The notes: generated by a model from the letters alone, not told the origin. DNA of 64,000 bases from Bacteroidota bacterium (GCA_029570835.1 JAKPTX010000089.1:115872-179871), one strand, 5' to 3'. Numbered from the stretch's first letter, positions 16,710 through 27,263 are shown. Numbers and translations: made by a program.

Positions 16710-17459
16710 TTAAAGCATAATTTGAGTGATGATTAAGTTTAGTATTAATAACAAAAAACTCGATGTAACAACAGCCTGAGTGCTGGCCTTTCCTAATTCA
16801 AGAGCCCCCCCCTCAATTTTATATCCATAAAAAGAAGCGATAGAACTGATAACAAATGCGAAGACAACGGTTTTAATCAAGGCATAATACAGATCATACA
16901 TTCTGAAGAAAGAGGTAATCCCGTCAATATAATTGTATGGAGCAACAACGGTACCCATCAAAGCCACTAAATAACCTCCTAAAAGAGCCAGAAACATACT
17001 GATTACAATTAAGATAGGATTGACAATCAACAAGGCAACAATTTTGGGCAGAACCAAAAATGAAGCAGAATTAATTCCCATGGCATCCAGTGCGTCAATC
17101 TGTTCAGTTACTCTCATTCCTCCAATTTCAGCAGTAATTCTAGATCCCATATTTCCAATGAGAAGTAAGCTAAGAATTGTAGGGCAGAACTCCATAACGA
17201 TGGATGTTCTGGCGGTAAATCCCACAGTCCACTTAGGAATCCAGCTACTCTCAATTTGTAATCCGGTTTGTATTGTTACCACAGCTCCCATGATAATAGA
17301 AACGATAATAACAATAGGGAGGGATCCTACTCCCATGGAGTACATTTCATCGATTGTTTTTTTAAAAAATTGCTTCCACCTTTCCGGGACTGAGAAAACT
17401 TTTCCCAGAAACATAAAATATTCACCAATAAGTGTTAATGCATTCAGGAGGAGCCTCAT
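16710..17459 (-). CDS. MlaE family ABC transporter permease
   Basis: A 249-residue inner-membrane permease with five or six helices. The family signature is present around residues 90-135 (EFCPTILSLLLIGNMGSRITAEIGGMRVTEQIDALDAMGI). It acts with the downstream ATPase in phospholipid traffic to or from the outer membrane. Its start codon overlaps the end of purD by 4 bp (purD stop inside ATGA), so translation of the two is coupled, even though the functions are unrelated. Confidence 0.93.
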   Translation of the reverse strand: MRLLLNALTLIGEYFMFLGKVFSVPERWKQFFKKTIDEMYSMGVGSLPIVIIVSIIMGAVVTIQTGLQIESSWIPKWTVGFTARTSIVMEFCPTILSLLLIGNMGSRITAEIGGMRVTEQIDALDAMGINSASFLVLPKIVALLIVNPILIVISMFLALLGGYLVALMGTVVAPYNYIDGITSFFRMYDLYYALIKTVVFAFVISSIASFYGYKIEGGALELGKASTQAVVTSSFLLLILNLIITQIML

Positions 17460-18703
17460 GTTTTCATAGCTTGATATCCGATATCGGTTCTATAGAATAG
17501 GTTTGGAGCATTGATTTGCGCAACTCCTTGATATGCATCTTGTTGTGCAGCCTCAATGGTTTCCCCTCTACCTACAATCAGTAGCACTCGACCTCCACTA
17601 TTGTACCATTTGCCATCTTTAAACTCTGTTCCCATGTGAAACAAAGGATTAGTTACTTTTTCCAGTCCTTGAATCTCTTCACCTTTAGTAAAAGAGCCGG
17701 GGTATCCTTTCGATGCCAACGCTACTCCGAGGTAAAAACGGGAATCCCATTTAATTTCCGGAGTTTTACCTTTTAAAAGTTCGAGGATAATCTCTACTAA
17801 GTCACTTTTCATTTTTGGGAGAATCACTTCCGTTTCCGGATCTCCAAAACGGGCATTGAACTCAATCACTTGTGGACCTGATGAGGTTAGGATCAGTCCC
17901 CCGTAAAGCACTCCCGTAAAGGGGATTCCTTCTTGAACCATAGCTAGAGCCATCGGTTTCATAATCTTTTCTACAGCATCTTGTACAACCGATTCGGAGA
18001 TGAGAGGTACAGGAGTATAGGCTCCCATACCTCCGGTATTAGGTCCTTGATCCCCATCATAAGCACGTTTATGATCTTGTGCAACAACGAGAGGAACAAC
18101 TTTTTCTCCATGAACTAATGCCATCAGGGAAAATTCAGATCCTTCTAAAAATTGCTCTATAATCACTTCTCCATCACCGAATTTTTGGTCTAACAACATC
18201 TCTTTGAGGGCTTGTTCAGCTACTTCAATGGTAGGTGCTACTACAACACCCTTTCCAGAGGCAATACCATCATATTTAATGACGATGGGAGCTCCAACGC
18301 TATCTAAATATGCTTTTGCTTTGTTATAATCTGAGAAAGTGGCATATTGTGCTGTCGGGATTCCATATTTTTGCATTAATCTTTTAGCAAAATCCTTAGA
18401 GCCTTCAACCATAGCTGCTCCTTTTGTAGGAGAGAACAGAGTCAGTCCATGTTGTTGAAACTGATCAACCAGACCATTCATCAAAACTGCTTCCGGTCCA
18501 ACAATAGTCAAGTCAACTTTATTTTTTAGAGCAAATTCTAACAGTTGATCTGTATGATTCTCACTAATTTGAACACAATTGAACTGAGCTTTCATACCAT
18601 CATTGCCGGGTGCAATAAAAATTTCAGACACCAGGGGAGATTGTTTTATTTTCCACGCGATGGCATGTTCTCTGCCCCCCTTTCCGATGATCAGTATTTT
18701 CAT
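17456..18703 (-). CDS. purD: Phosphoribosylamine-glycine ligase
   Basis: A 415-residue ATP-grasp enzyme for the second step of purine synthesis, joining glycine to 5-phosphoribosylamine. The start MKILIIGKGGREHAIAWKI is the family N-domain motif; the ATP-grasp core has KYDGIASGKGVVVA and the GS motif DQGPNTGGMGAYTP, and the metal site reads FNARFGDPETE. Length is normal. It lies 2 bp after the GT117 gene and overlaps the MlaE-type gene by 4 bp. Confidence 0.97.
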   Translation of the reverse strand: MKILIIGKGGREHAIAWKIKQSPLVSEIFIAPGNDGMKAQFNCVQISENHTDQLLEFALKNKVDLTIVGPEAVLMNGLVDQFQQHGLTLFSPTKGAAMVEGSKDFAKRLMQKYGIPTAQYATFSDYNKAKAYLDSVGAPIVIKYDGIASGKGVVVAPTIEVAEQALKEMLLDQKFGDGEVIIEQFLEGSEFSLMALVHGEKVVPLVVAQDHKRAYDGDQGPNTGGMGAYTPVPLISESVVQDAVEKIMKPMALAMVQEGIPFTGVLYGGLILTSSGPQVIEFNARFGDPETEVILPKMKSDLVEIILELLKGKTPEIKWDSRFYLGVALASKGYPGSFTKGEEIQGLEKVTNPLFHMGTEFKDGKWYNSGGRVLLIVGRGETIEAAQQDAYQGVAQINAPNLFYRTDIGYQAMKT

Positions 18704-18705
18704 AT

Positions 18706-21700
18706 TTATTCGTTTGTATTAGCCAGTTCTTCTGTTTTTTCCTCTTCTGCTTTTACTTCTGAATCAGGATATAAGTAAGCTTTATATGAGGCACCTAATC
18801 CCGGTTGCAATTGATCCAAAGCGTTAAAATGTTTTTCAAGTTCAGTAGCAATAACAGTTACGAGTTTGGTATCGCTATATTTTATTGCTCCTTCAATGAG
18901 AATAATATCCTGAATGTTTTTTGCCAGTTCACCTTGTAGTTCCCTTTGTTGATCAGGATTTGCACTTCTCATTTTTTTGATTACAGCATCTACTTTTTTA
19001 CTGATATTATTTACCATGGTGGTTCCAAAAGAGGAGATATCCAGCTGTTTTAACTGTGGTTTTAGCTGTTCGATTTGTTCGGGAGTAAGACTTTCTAACA
19101 CTTGAGATAAAAAGAGCACAGTATATCTGAAGTTCTCACTTTGAATCTGTAGCGTTTTATCATTACAACGGGCATACCAGTCGAAATTCATTTTGGTAAA
19201 ATCAATAAAACGAGAAGCTATTTTCATTGCCTTTTCAGTACCTGTTGTGGTATTAAGTTTCATGTAGCTTTGTATCACTTCGTTAGTGAGCGATGAATAG
19301 TACAGTTGACTCATAACGAGGTAAGGCGTTTTTTCAGGAGGGAAAAGTAGTTCAATATGATCCAGCACCTTTTCAGCTTTATCGATTTTACCCTCTTTCA
19401 TCAATTGATTTACTAAAACTAAGTGCAGAGATTTAATGGTAGCAAATAGACGGAAATTATCTTCGTTATTATATACTCGGGGATCATTGATTCCACCCCA
19501 TTGGTATTGATAGGGTTGGTGGGTAGATGAGGCAGGATAATTAATGATATCTATTCTTGAATGATCATTGAAACGATTTATTAAATTATCATATAGAATA
19601 TCCGAATCAATTCTACCAATCTCTCTACTGGCTCTGTTAGCCGGTGTTTTAATAGGCACTAAACGATAAGCTAAACCTTCCAGTTGGAAATAATCTTCTA
19701 AGCCAAACCATCCTTCAGAACCTGTAGTGGAAGCAAAATAGATAGGTCTTTCCCAATTATTATGTGCTAAAATATCCATCATAACCAAATAGGCTTTAAT
19801 TACAGTACTAGTATTTCCGTTATTTGGGATATTCCATGCAATCCGATCCACGATTAAAGCACTATCTTTTAATGCAACTGTTCCATTTGCCAATACTTTT
19901 TCTTTATCAACGGGGAAAGCGAAGCTTCCGGGGATTGGATTGCCATCTGATTGGTATCCACTAGGTAAAAAGAGAAGTAATCTTTTATTATTAAATTGTG
20001 ATTGTGAAATATAATCTATTGTTGATTTCAGATCTACGAATTGGCCTTCTCCTTTGTGGAACACAATTTGCTCACGGGAACCTTCTTTGTATAGATCCCA
20101 GGTTAAAGAGATGGGAAGCGGTTCACTATTATATGCTTTGCGCTTCATTTGGTCGATATACCAGCTTGTATTTAATAAGCTCAAATTACAAACGCGGACA
20201 TCGGTACGGTAACCTTCTACTTCCTGAGCGTACCACAGAGGAAATGTATCATTATCACCCAGTGTGAAGATAATTGCATTAGGAGCACAAGAGTCGAGGT
20301 AATTTTTCGCAATAGCTAAAGTACTGTATCTATGTGAACGGTCATGATCATCCCAATTTTGTTCTGCCATGATGCCGGGGACGAAACCGATTAAAAGTAA
20401 AATTGAGAGAACAGAGGCAGCCCACTGGATTTTTTTATTTTTTATTTTTTCAATTAAAGAGACAACAGCGAAAACAGCCATTCCGACCCAAATTGTGAAA
20501 GCATAAAATGAAGCTGCAAAGGCATAATCTCGTTCCCGAGGCTGGAATGCATACATATTCAGGTAGAAAGCAATGGCCAAACCGGTCATAACGAAGAGTA
20601 GTGCAACAACAAAAGAGTTTTTAGGATCTTTCCTTGAATACCAAACCAATCCGACAATTCCTAATAGGAAAGGTAACAAATAATATTTATTGGTTCCGGG
20701 TCTTTCCATAGTAATTGGAAGTTCGTCGTATTTCCCAACTAGCTTTTTGTCAATAAAAGGGATACCTGTAATCCAACTACCATTGTCAAGATCACCCCTA
20801 CCTTGAATGTCATTTTGTCTACCTGAGAAGTTCCACATAAAGTAGCGGAAATACATATAATCAAATTGGTATGTCCACATAAACTTCTTATGTTGACCAA
20901 AAGTGGGAACATATTTTCCTCTTTCCAATGATCTGATATTCTCTTTTCCTGAAGCAGACTCAGAATCATATTGATTTTTAAGCCAATTAATATATTCAGC
21001 AGATTTTTCCCTTGACCACATTCTTGGGAAAAACCCTAAATCGTCAGGATGATAAACATATTTTGATTGTTTTCGATCATTGGCAATGATATATTTTTTG
21101 GATGCATCGTCTCGAACATAAACCGGAGTTCCATCTTCCATTCCGGTTATCCTGGAGTTATAAGATTCTCCATAAAAAAGAGGATTGGATCCATATTGTT
21201 CTCTATTTAAATAGGAGAGTAAAGCTACTGCATCCTCGGGATTATTTTCATCAATAGTAGGATTGGCATTAGAGCGAATCACTAATGTTAAGAAAGTGGA
21301 ATAACCAACTAAGAGAAAAGCAAATGAGAGGAGGGAGGCAGCGAGTACTCTTTTTTTCTTTTTGTAGCTATAAAGTAGTCCCCAAACAATAGCACCAATA
21401 ATAATTAAGAAATAGATTAAAGTCCCCACATTAAAGGGTAATCCAATAGTATTAACACAGAAAATTTCAAATTTTCCTGCATAATTTACAATTCCTGGTA
21501 TAATTCCGTAAAGGATAAGACCCAATAAAATAAAGGACCCTCCCAGAGTTAGGAGTACGCCCCACTCAGCTAAAGAACCGAATGATTTATTTTTAAATGA
21601 ATAATAAAATGAAGGAATAGTCGCTAAGAGCAAAACTAAAATAGCTTTAGGAGTATCGAGGAAAGGGAGGATGACTAATGAGATTATTGCAATGGCTAAT

Positions 21701-22371
21701 ACAACACCGCGAACGGAAGATTTTTTGGATAATTTAAAGTACATAATCATTGCAATAGCAGGTAAAGTCAACAAGTTGAGGAGGTGGACCCCAATTGAAA
21801 GTCCTACTAAATAGGCAATTAGTACCAACCAGCGGTGTGGATTAATATGTTCATATCGATTATCATATTCTTCTTCCCATTTAAGAATACACCAAAATAC
21901 AAGTGCTGTAAAGAAGGAAGATAGAGCATATACTTCACCTTCAACAGCTGAAAACCAGAAAGTATCTGAAAAAGTATAAGTTAATGCACCTAAAATTCCG
22001 GCACCAAATAGAGCTATTTGTCTGGTAGTGGTAATTTCTCCACTTGATTTGAGGAGTTTTTTCCCGAGAAGAGTGATAGTCCAGAACAAAAACATGATAG
22101 TCATTCCGCTGGCAATAGCAGACATAGTGTTAATTGCAAAGGCAACTTTGGTTACATCTCCGCCTGCAAATAGAGTAAATACAGAACCTAAAATTTGAAA
22201 AGTAGGCGCCCCTGGGGGGTGTCCAACTAATAATTTGTAAGAAGTCGCAATATATTCGCCACAATCCCACCATGATACTGTAGGCTCCGCAGTCGCAATA
22301 TATATGATTGAAGCAAAAATTCCAATAATCCAACCTAGGGAATTGTTAATTAATTTGTAGTGTCTGGTCAT
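18706..22371 (-). CDS. DUF2723/GT117 family membrane glycosyltransferase with TPR-like tail
   Basis: A 1221-residue protein of the DUF2723 (glycosyltransferase family 117) group, thought to transfer sugars from lipid carriers to exported proteins in Bacteroidota. About 11-13 hydrophobic helices fill the first 680 residues. The first periplasmic loop has the family motif TVSWWDCGEYIATSYKLLVGHPPGAP, with acidic residues expected to be catalytic. A second conserved motif is NDTFPLWYAQEVEGYRTDVRV (about 705-725). The last 300 residues are helical, with TPR-like spacing, and end in a Glu-rich tail. It leads an operon with purD, the MlaE/MlaF pair and cvpA. Confidence 0.88.
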   Translation of the reverse strand: MTRHYKLINNSLGWIIGIFASIIYIATAEPTVSWWDCGEYIATSYKLLVGHPPGAPTFQILGSVFTLFAGGDVTKVAFAINTMSAIASGMTIMFLFWTITLLGKKLLKSSGEITTTRQIALFGAGILGALTYTFSDTFWFSAVEGEVYALSSFFTALVFWCILKWEEEYDNRYEHINPHRWLVLIAYLVGLSIGVHLLNLLTLPAIAMIMYFKLSKKSSVRGVVLAIAIISLVILPFLDTPKAILVLLLATIPSFYYSFKNKSFGSLAEWGVLLTLGGSFILLGLILYGIIPGIVNYAGKFEIFCVNTIGLPFNVGTLIYFLIIIGAIVWGLLYSYKKKKRVLAASLLSFAFLLVGYSTFLTLVIRSNANPTIDENNPEDAVALLSYLNREQYGSNPLFYGESYNSRITGMEDGTPVYVRDDASKKYIIANDRKQSKYVYHPDDLGFFPRMWSREKSAEYINWLKNQYDSESASGKENIRSLERGKYVPTFGQHKKFMWTYQFDYMYFRYFMWNFSGRQNDIQGRGDLDNGSWITGIPFIDKKLVGKYDELPITMERPGTNKYYLLPFLLGIVGLVWYSRKDPKNSFVVALLFVMTGLAIAFYLNMYAFQPRERDYAFAASFYAFTIWVGMAVFAVVSLIEKIKNKKIQWAASVLSILLLIGFVPGIMAEQNWDDHDRSHRYSTLAIAKNYLDSCAPNAIIFTLGDNDTFPLWYAQEVEGYRTDVRVCNLSLLNTSWYIDQMKRKAYNSEPLPISLTWDLYKEGSREQIVFHKGEGQFVDLKSTIDYISQSQFNNKRLLLFLPSGYQSDGNPIPGSFAFPVDKEKVLANGTVALKDSALIVDRIAWNIPNNGNTSTVIKAYLVMMDILAHNNWERPIYFASTTGSEGWFGLEDYFQLEGLAYRLVPIKTPANRASREIGRIDSDILYDNLINRFNDHSRIDIINYPASSTHQPYQYQWGGINDPRVYNNEDNFRLFATIKSLHLVLVNQLMKEGKIDKAEKVLDHIELLFPPEKTPYLVMSQLYYSSLTNEVIQSYMKLNTTTGTEKAMKIASRFIDFTKMNFDWYARCNDKTLQIQSENFRYTVLFLSQVLESLTPEQIEQLKPQLKQLDISSFGTTMVNNISKKVDAVIKKMRSANPDQQRELQGELAKNIQDIILIEGAIKYSDTKLVTVIATELEKHFNALDQLQPGLGASYKAYLYPDSEVKAEEEKTEELANTNE

Positions 22372-22446
22372 TATCCGGTTTTTTTGAATGTTTACTAATA
22401 ATTTATTTTTTTATTTCACTTTTAGATTCTTGCTGAGATCAACTTG

Positions 22447-22454
22447 CAAAAATA
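22447..22454 (-). promoter_or_regulatory. Predicted promoter -7 element for the GT117-purD operon
   Basis: On the minus strand this reads TATTTTTG, fitting TAnnTTTG, and lies 75 bases before the GT117 start, immediately after the dnaG stop codon. Confidence 0.65.
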
Positions 22455-22461
22455 CAAAAAG

Positions 22462-24438
22462 TTATTTTGTTATTACAATCTTTAATCTAGAACTGATTTC
22501 TTCAATCCTACTGTTGACTTGATCAAGCTTGTCTAGTATTTTATCAATATGTTCATCAGTCATTTCAACTTTAAGTTCTTTTACTAAAAAGGATTGGTAT
22601 TTTTCAAGCAACCTCAATTTAAACATGTGAATTGTACTTTCAACGTCGTTATTTAGTTTGTGGATGTTATTGTCAGCATATCGTGTGGAAGTATCAAACC
22701 GAAGATTCCAATATTTACTATATTCAGGATCCTCTTTAACAAAATTTTGAGCAACAAAGTGGTTGATCGCTTCGTCAGAATGATTTGTAAAATAGAGGAT
22801 TATTTTCTCCTGTGAGTCTATGTTAGGAGCAACAAAAGCGTACTCTTCATAAATTTTTTGAAATAACGGATTTGAAAAACAGATTTGTTGATCATGAAAT
22901 TCATCAAAGAGCAGTTGATCTATTCTGCATTTATCATAGCTGACTCCTTTTGGATCGTCAATTTCGACATCTACCTCATACATACCATACTTTAAAAGGA
23001 GCAGAATGATAAGCCTTTCGTTATTTTCAATTAAGTCAACATCGGTAATTCCTGTTTGAATAGTACTTTGATGATGATGTTCAACAGGAAGTTCTTCAAC
23101 TTCTCTCTTTTCAGTTTTATTCTGATTTATATTTTTCCACACCCGTTTTCTAAGCTGTACATTGAGTGTTTCTTCAGAAAGTTGAAAAATTTGAGCACAT
23201 TCTTTGATGTACATGGAGCGCACAATAGGATCAAATATTTTAGCAATATCTCCGATAATCTCATTCACCAAGGCTGCTTTTTTTATTGGGTCTGAACCAG
23301 CATCTTCTGAAAGAACTTTAGTTTTAAAAAGGATAAAATTGAGCGTATTATTTTTTAAGTATTCCTGTAATTCTTGATCTCCTGTTTTTCGAGCAAAAGA
23401 GTCAGGGTCTTCGCCATCGGGTAGTGGAACAACGTGGATATTCAGGTTGCTATCTAAAAGTAGGTCGATTCCTCTAAGTGAAGCTTTGATTCCGGCAGGA
23501 TCACCATCAAATAGAATTGTAATATTATTGGTTTGGGATGCAATCAACTTAATTTGGTTTTGAGTCAATGCAGTTCCGGATGATGCCACAACATTTTCAA
23601 CCCCGGATGCATTCATAGAGATTACATCGGTATAACCTTCAACAATATACACATTATCTAAAGAACGAATCGCCTTTCTAGCTAAGTGAAACCCATATAG
23701 AACATCACTTTTATGATAGATCTCACTTTCCGGAGAGTTAAAATACTTAGCTATTTTTTCTTCGGTTTTGAGTATTCTTCCACCAAATCCGATAGTTTTT
23801 CCAATGGTGCTGTGAATGGGAAACATAATTCGACCACGGAAAAAATCAAAATATTTACCACTATCACTTTTTTTGACCAATCCGGTTTGTAATAGATGAT
23901 CTAATTTGAATCCATTTTTAATAGCATGGGTATAAAAAGGATCCCAACCTTCAGGGGAATATCCTATTTTAAATTTTTTGATGGTTGCCTCGTTGAGGCC
24001 TCGTTCTTTGAGGTAGGAAAGGGCAATATTTTGTCCTTCTTCAGTTTTAAAAAGTTGGTCAATAAAATAGTTTTCTGCAAATAGGTTAAGAGTGTAAAGT
24101 GAATCTCTAACACTTTGAGCTTCTATCTCTTCAGGTGTTTTAGGGAGTTCCTCTTCAATGGGGATATGATATTTTTTTGCCAGAAGGGTTAATGCTTCCG
24201 GATAACTGATATGTTCGTGATTCATCACAAAGTTTACAGCATTGCCCCCGGCATTACAAACAAAACACTTGTATATCCCTAATCGGGGACTAACATACAT
24301 AGAGGGGTTTCTATCCTCATGGAAAGGACAGAGTCCTACCCAATTTTGTCCTCTTTTTTTAAGAGAAATAAAATCTGAGACAACTTCTTCAATTTTAGAA
24401 ACCAAGAGTATCTCATCTATGGTTTTCTGCGAGATCAT
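22462..24438 (-). CDS. dnaG: DNA primase
   Basis: A 658-residue primase that makes RNA primers for replication. The zinc-binding domain has Cys37, His40, Cys58 and Cys61 (LCPFHEDRNPS ... YKCFVCNAGG). The TOPRIM catalytic core shows VEGYTDVISM (Glu) and the DGDPAGIKA motif. The C-terminal helicase-binding part (from about 430) is divergent, as usual in this phylum. The start codon overlaps the stop codon of the upstream protease gene (TAATG), so the two are coupled. Confidence 0.96.
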   Translation of the reverse strand: MISQKTIDEILLVSKIEEVVSDFISLKKRGQNWVGLCPFHEDRNPSMYVSPRLGIYKCFVCNAGGNAVNFVMNHEHISYPEALTLLAKKYHIPIEEELPKTPEEIEAQSVRDSLYTLNLFAENYFIDQLFKTEEGQNIALSYLKERGLNEATIKKFKIGYSPEGWDPFYTHAIKNGFKLDHLLQTGLVKKSDSGKYFDFFRGRIMFPIHSTIGKTIGFGGRILKTEEKIAKYFNSPESEIYHKSDVLYGFHLARKAIRSLDNVYIVEGYTDVISMNASGVENVVASSGTALTQNQIKLIASQTNNITILFDGDPAGIKASLRGIDLLLDSNLNIHVVPLPDGEDPDSFARKTGDQELQEYLKNNTLNFILFKTKVLSEDAGSDPIKKAALVNEIIGDIAKIFDPIVRSMYIKECAQIFQLSEETLNVQLRKRVWKNINQNKTEKREVEELPVEHHHQSTIQTGITDVDLIENNERLIILLLLKYGMYEVDVEIDDPKGVSYDKCRIDQLLFDEFHDQQICFSNPLFQKIYEEYAFVAPNIDSQEKIILYFTNHSDEAINHFVAQNFVKEDPEYSKYWNLRFDTSTRYADNNIHKLNNDVESTIHMFKLRLLEKYQSFLVKELKVEMTDEHIDKILDKLDQVNSRIEEISSRLKIVITK

Positions 24439-26189
24439 TACCTTGCAACTTTAAATTTTCTAAATATTTTATCGTTATTGATAATTTCAACTGCTTGAAT
24501 AAAAGTTTCATCGTTCATCAGGAAGGTCTGATACGCCTCTCCATATGTATACAGGTTACGAGCAAATTCGAACATAATTGCTTCTTTGATAAACTCACGT
24601 ACTTTGCCCAAATTTCTTAATTGCATTGATTCGCTGTAGGATTCCTCCATAAATTGAGTGAAGAGAGATTGAAACTGTTCCATGTTTTGAACATCTTGAA
24701 TATTAGCATAAGTAGAATCTAGCTGTTTTTCATTCTCCTTGAGAAATAGTTGAGCACGCTGAGTAAAGTTTAAAGGAACACTATCCTTAACACCTTCTTT
24801 ATGCGCATACTCCATAACTTCTCCAAGGAGTTGATCACTTACTCGAAAGTTAGCTTTAAATTGTTCAATAGTTGGGTAGAGTTCTATCAAATCTTTTTTA
24901 TGTGTATTCATATAGTTAAGGGTGAAACCGCTAAAAATTCCTTTTCTTATCATTTCACCGTAGAGAGAAGAGTATTTTGTAGTATCCAGAGGAACAAAAA
25001 TATCAGGCATGATACCACCTCCTCCATATACAATTCTTCCGTTGGGAGTTTTATATTTCAATGAATCGGGAAATGATATACTATCTTGAGAAATCAACTC
25101 CCCATGTTGGGATCTTTTGTTCAACTCATTATAATACTCCTCTAATCCATCCTCATAAGGTTTTTGGATACATCTTCCGGTGGGAGTGTAATATTTTGAG
25201 ATAGTGAGCCTGACTTGTGATTTATCAGCCAAATAGAATGGCTTTTGTACCAATCCTTTTCCAAAGGTTCTTCTTCCCACAACCAATCCTCGATCCCAGT
25301 CCTGAACCGCGCCCGAAACAATCTCACTGGCAGATGCGGATCCTTCATCTACAAGGATAACCAGTTTCCCTTTTTCGAAATCACCTTTTGAAGTTGCTTT
25401 GAAAGACTCACCGGTTTTTCTAAAATTATCCGTATAAACAATCATCTTATCTTTCTCGATAAACTCATCGGCAATTTCAAATGCGATATTCAAATATCCA
25501 CCCCCATTACCTCTGAGGTCAAAAATAAGATTTTTCATTCCTTTCTCTTGCAACTGATGTAAAGCATCAGAGAATTCCTGTTTTGAAGTTGCAGCAAAAC
25601 GTTCTAATCGGATATATCCGGTATTTTTATCAACCATAAAGAACACATTGATGCTATTCATGGGGATTTTATCCCGGATGATATGGAAAGTAAGGGGTTC
25701 GCTGTTTCTTCCACGCACTATTAAAAGTTCGACTTTTGTTCCCTTTTTCCCACGTAAATGTGTAGTTACCCATTGGTTATTGATTTTTTTTCCAACGGCA
25801 TCTAGGGTGTCCACTTTAATTATTTTATCTCCCGCCATCAATCCAACTTTATCCGAAGGGCCGCCAACAATCACTTCCATCACATTGATGGTATCTTTAA
25901 TAATTTGAAAAGTAACGCCGATCCCTTCAAAAGCACCTTGCAGCGGTTCGTTAGCTTGAGCTACTTCCTCTTCCGGAATATAAACAGAATGAGGATCTAA
26001 TGATTTTAACATTTCAACAGTGGCACTTTCAACAATCTTGTTAAAATTAACCGTATCCACGTAAAGATCATTGATGGCACGCATCAATTGATTTATCTTA
26101 TTTGCATTGATTTGATAAGTGCCATTTTGCGAAAAAAGGGGACTTGTAAAAAAGAGACAAAAAACCAGTACGAAATATTTCGTTTTCAT
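24438..26189 (-). CDS. S41 family C-terminal processing peptidase
   Basis: A 583-residue exported serine protease. A signal peptide (MKTKYFVLVFCLFFTSPLFSQ) is followed by a helical segment, a PDZ domain (about 90-170, EGIGVTFQI ... GGPSDKVGLMAGDKI) and the S41 core with the Ser/Lys dyad: Ser in EGSASASEIVSGA and Lys in RRTFGKGLVQ. The C-terminal 150 residues are extra helices common in Bacteroidota homologues. It probably trims or degrades periplasmic proteins by recognising their C-termini. Upstream partner of dnaG with a 1-base overlap. Confidence 0.93.
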   Translation of the reverse strand: MKTKYFVLVFCLFFTSPLFSQNGTYQINANKINQLMRAINDLYVDTVNFNKIVESATVEMLKSLDPHSVYIPEEEVAQANEPLQGAFEGIGVTFQIIKDTINVMEVIVGGPSDKVGLMAGDKIIKVDTLDAVGKKINNQWVTTHLRGKKGTKVELLIVRGRNSEPLTFHIIRDKIPMNSINVFFMVDKNTGYIRLERFAATSKQEFSDALHQLQEKGMKNLIFDLRGNGGGYLNIAFEIADEFIEKDKMIVYTDNFRKTGESFKATSKGDFEKGKLVILVDEGSASASEIVSGAVQDWDRGLVVGRRTFGKGLVQKPFYLADKSQVRLTISKYYTPTGRCIQKPYEDGLEEYYNELNKRSQHGELISQDSISFPDSLKYKTPNGRIVYGGGGIMPDIFVPLDTTKYSSLYGEMIRKGIFSGFTLNYMNTHKKDLIELYPTIEQFKANFRVSDQLLGEVMEYAHKEGVKDSVPLNFTQRAQLFLKENEKQLDSTYANIQDVQNMEQFQSLFTQFMEESYSESMQLRNLGKVREFIKEAIMFEFARNLYTYGEAYQTFLMNDETFIQAVEIINNDKIFRKFKVAR

Positions 26190-26220
26190 TGTATAAGAGA
26201 TAAAAAATAATGGTTATAAA

Positions 26221-26258
26221 ACAATAGTAGATAACGCTTAAGCGTTATCTACTATTGT
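26221..26258 (-). terminator. Perfect 38-nt palindrome spanning the ilvE stop codon
   Basis: The arms 26221-26239 and 26240-26258 are perfectly complementary over 19 bp. The ilvE stop codon (minus strand, 26240-26238) lies at the centre, so the last six ilvE sense codons form one arm. On the minus strand the hairpin is followed by TTTTATAA. It is placed to separate ilvE from the downstream protease-dnaG operon. Confidence 0.8.
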
Positions 26259-27263
26259 ACACCAATTAAATTTATCTTCAATTTCTCCATATTGAACACC
26301 GGTTAAGTAGTTATACAATTTAGTACACCATTCTCCGGCTTTTCCATCTTTAGAGATTTCATAAATCACACCTGTTTCACGATCTTGGATTGCACCAATA
26401 GGCGAAATTACTGCGGCAGTTCCACAAGCACCGGCTTCTTCAAAAGTAGCGATTTCTTCAATAGGCACAGATCTTTCCTCAACGATAAGTCCCAATTCAC
26501 GAGCAATAACTCTTAAACTCATATTGGTAATAGAGGGTAAAATAGAGGGTGATTGTGGGGTAATATATTTTCCGTCTTTAATTCCAAAGAAGTTAGCAGG
26601 GCCGGCTTCATCAATTAATTTTTTAGTTTTAGCATCTGCAAATATTGGAGAAGAATAGCCTTCTTTATGAGATCTCACCACTGCAGCTAAACTTGCAGCA
26701 TAGTTTCCACCCACCTTAATACTACCGGTACCAAGAGGTGCAGCACGGTCATAATCTTTTATGATTTGCATTTTTACCGGTTTGAACCCTTCTTTAAAGT
26801 ATGGTCCAACTGGAGTTACAAAAATCATGAATAGATATTCATCAGCAGGACTAACACCCACTTTAGCTCCTGATCCAATCAATAATGGGCGAATATATAG
26901 TGAGCCATTAGTTCCATAAGGAGGGATATAATCCTTGTTTTTTTGGATTACTATATCTAGGGCTTCTTTAAAGAGTTCTTTTGGTACTCGTTGCATTAAG
27001 ATTCCATCAGCGGAACGTTCTAATCTTTTCCAGTTTTCTTCCCAACGGAATAAACGCACTTTACCATCTTTTCCACGATACGCTTTCATTCCTTCAAAAG
27101 CTTCCTGTCCATAATGTAGTGCAGTAGCAGCCATGTGGAGAGTAATAGTTTCATCTGAGGTTACCTCTATAGGACCCCAGCTGCCATTTCTGTAATAACT
27201 ACGAACGTTGTAATCAGTTTTTAGATAACCAAAACCTAGACTTTTCCAATCAATGTTTTTCAT
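26238..27263 (-). CDS. ilvE: Branched-chain amino acid aminotransferase
   Basis: A 341-residue PLP fold-type IV enzyme interconverting Leu, Ile and Val with their 2-oxo acids. Family motifs: ATALHYGQEAFEGMKAYRG near the N-terminus, the PLP Lys in GTGSIKVGGNYAASL, and the FEEAGACGTAAVISPIG segment near the C-terminus. It matches the larger BCAT class II type. It stands alone, with its own promoter at 27374-27381 and a hairpin terminator that overlaps its own 3' end. Confidence 0.95.
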   Translation of the reverse strand: MKNIDWKSLGFGYLKTDYNVRSYYRNGSWGPIEVTSDETITLHMAATALHYGQEAFEGMKAYRGKDGKVRLFRWEENWKRLERSADGILMQRVPKELFKEALDIVIQKNKDYIPPYGTNGSLYIRPLLIGSGAKVGVSPADEYLFMIFVTPVGPYFKEGFKPVKMQIIKDYDRAAPLGTGSIKVGGNYAASLAAVVRSHKEGYSSPIFADAKTKKLIDEAGPANFFGIKDGKYITPQSPSILPSITNMSLRVIARELGLIVEERSVPIEEIATFEEAGACGTAAVISPIGAIQDRETGVIYEISKDGKAGEWCTKLYNYLTGVQYGEIEDKFNWCTIVDNA

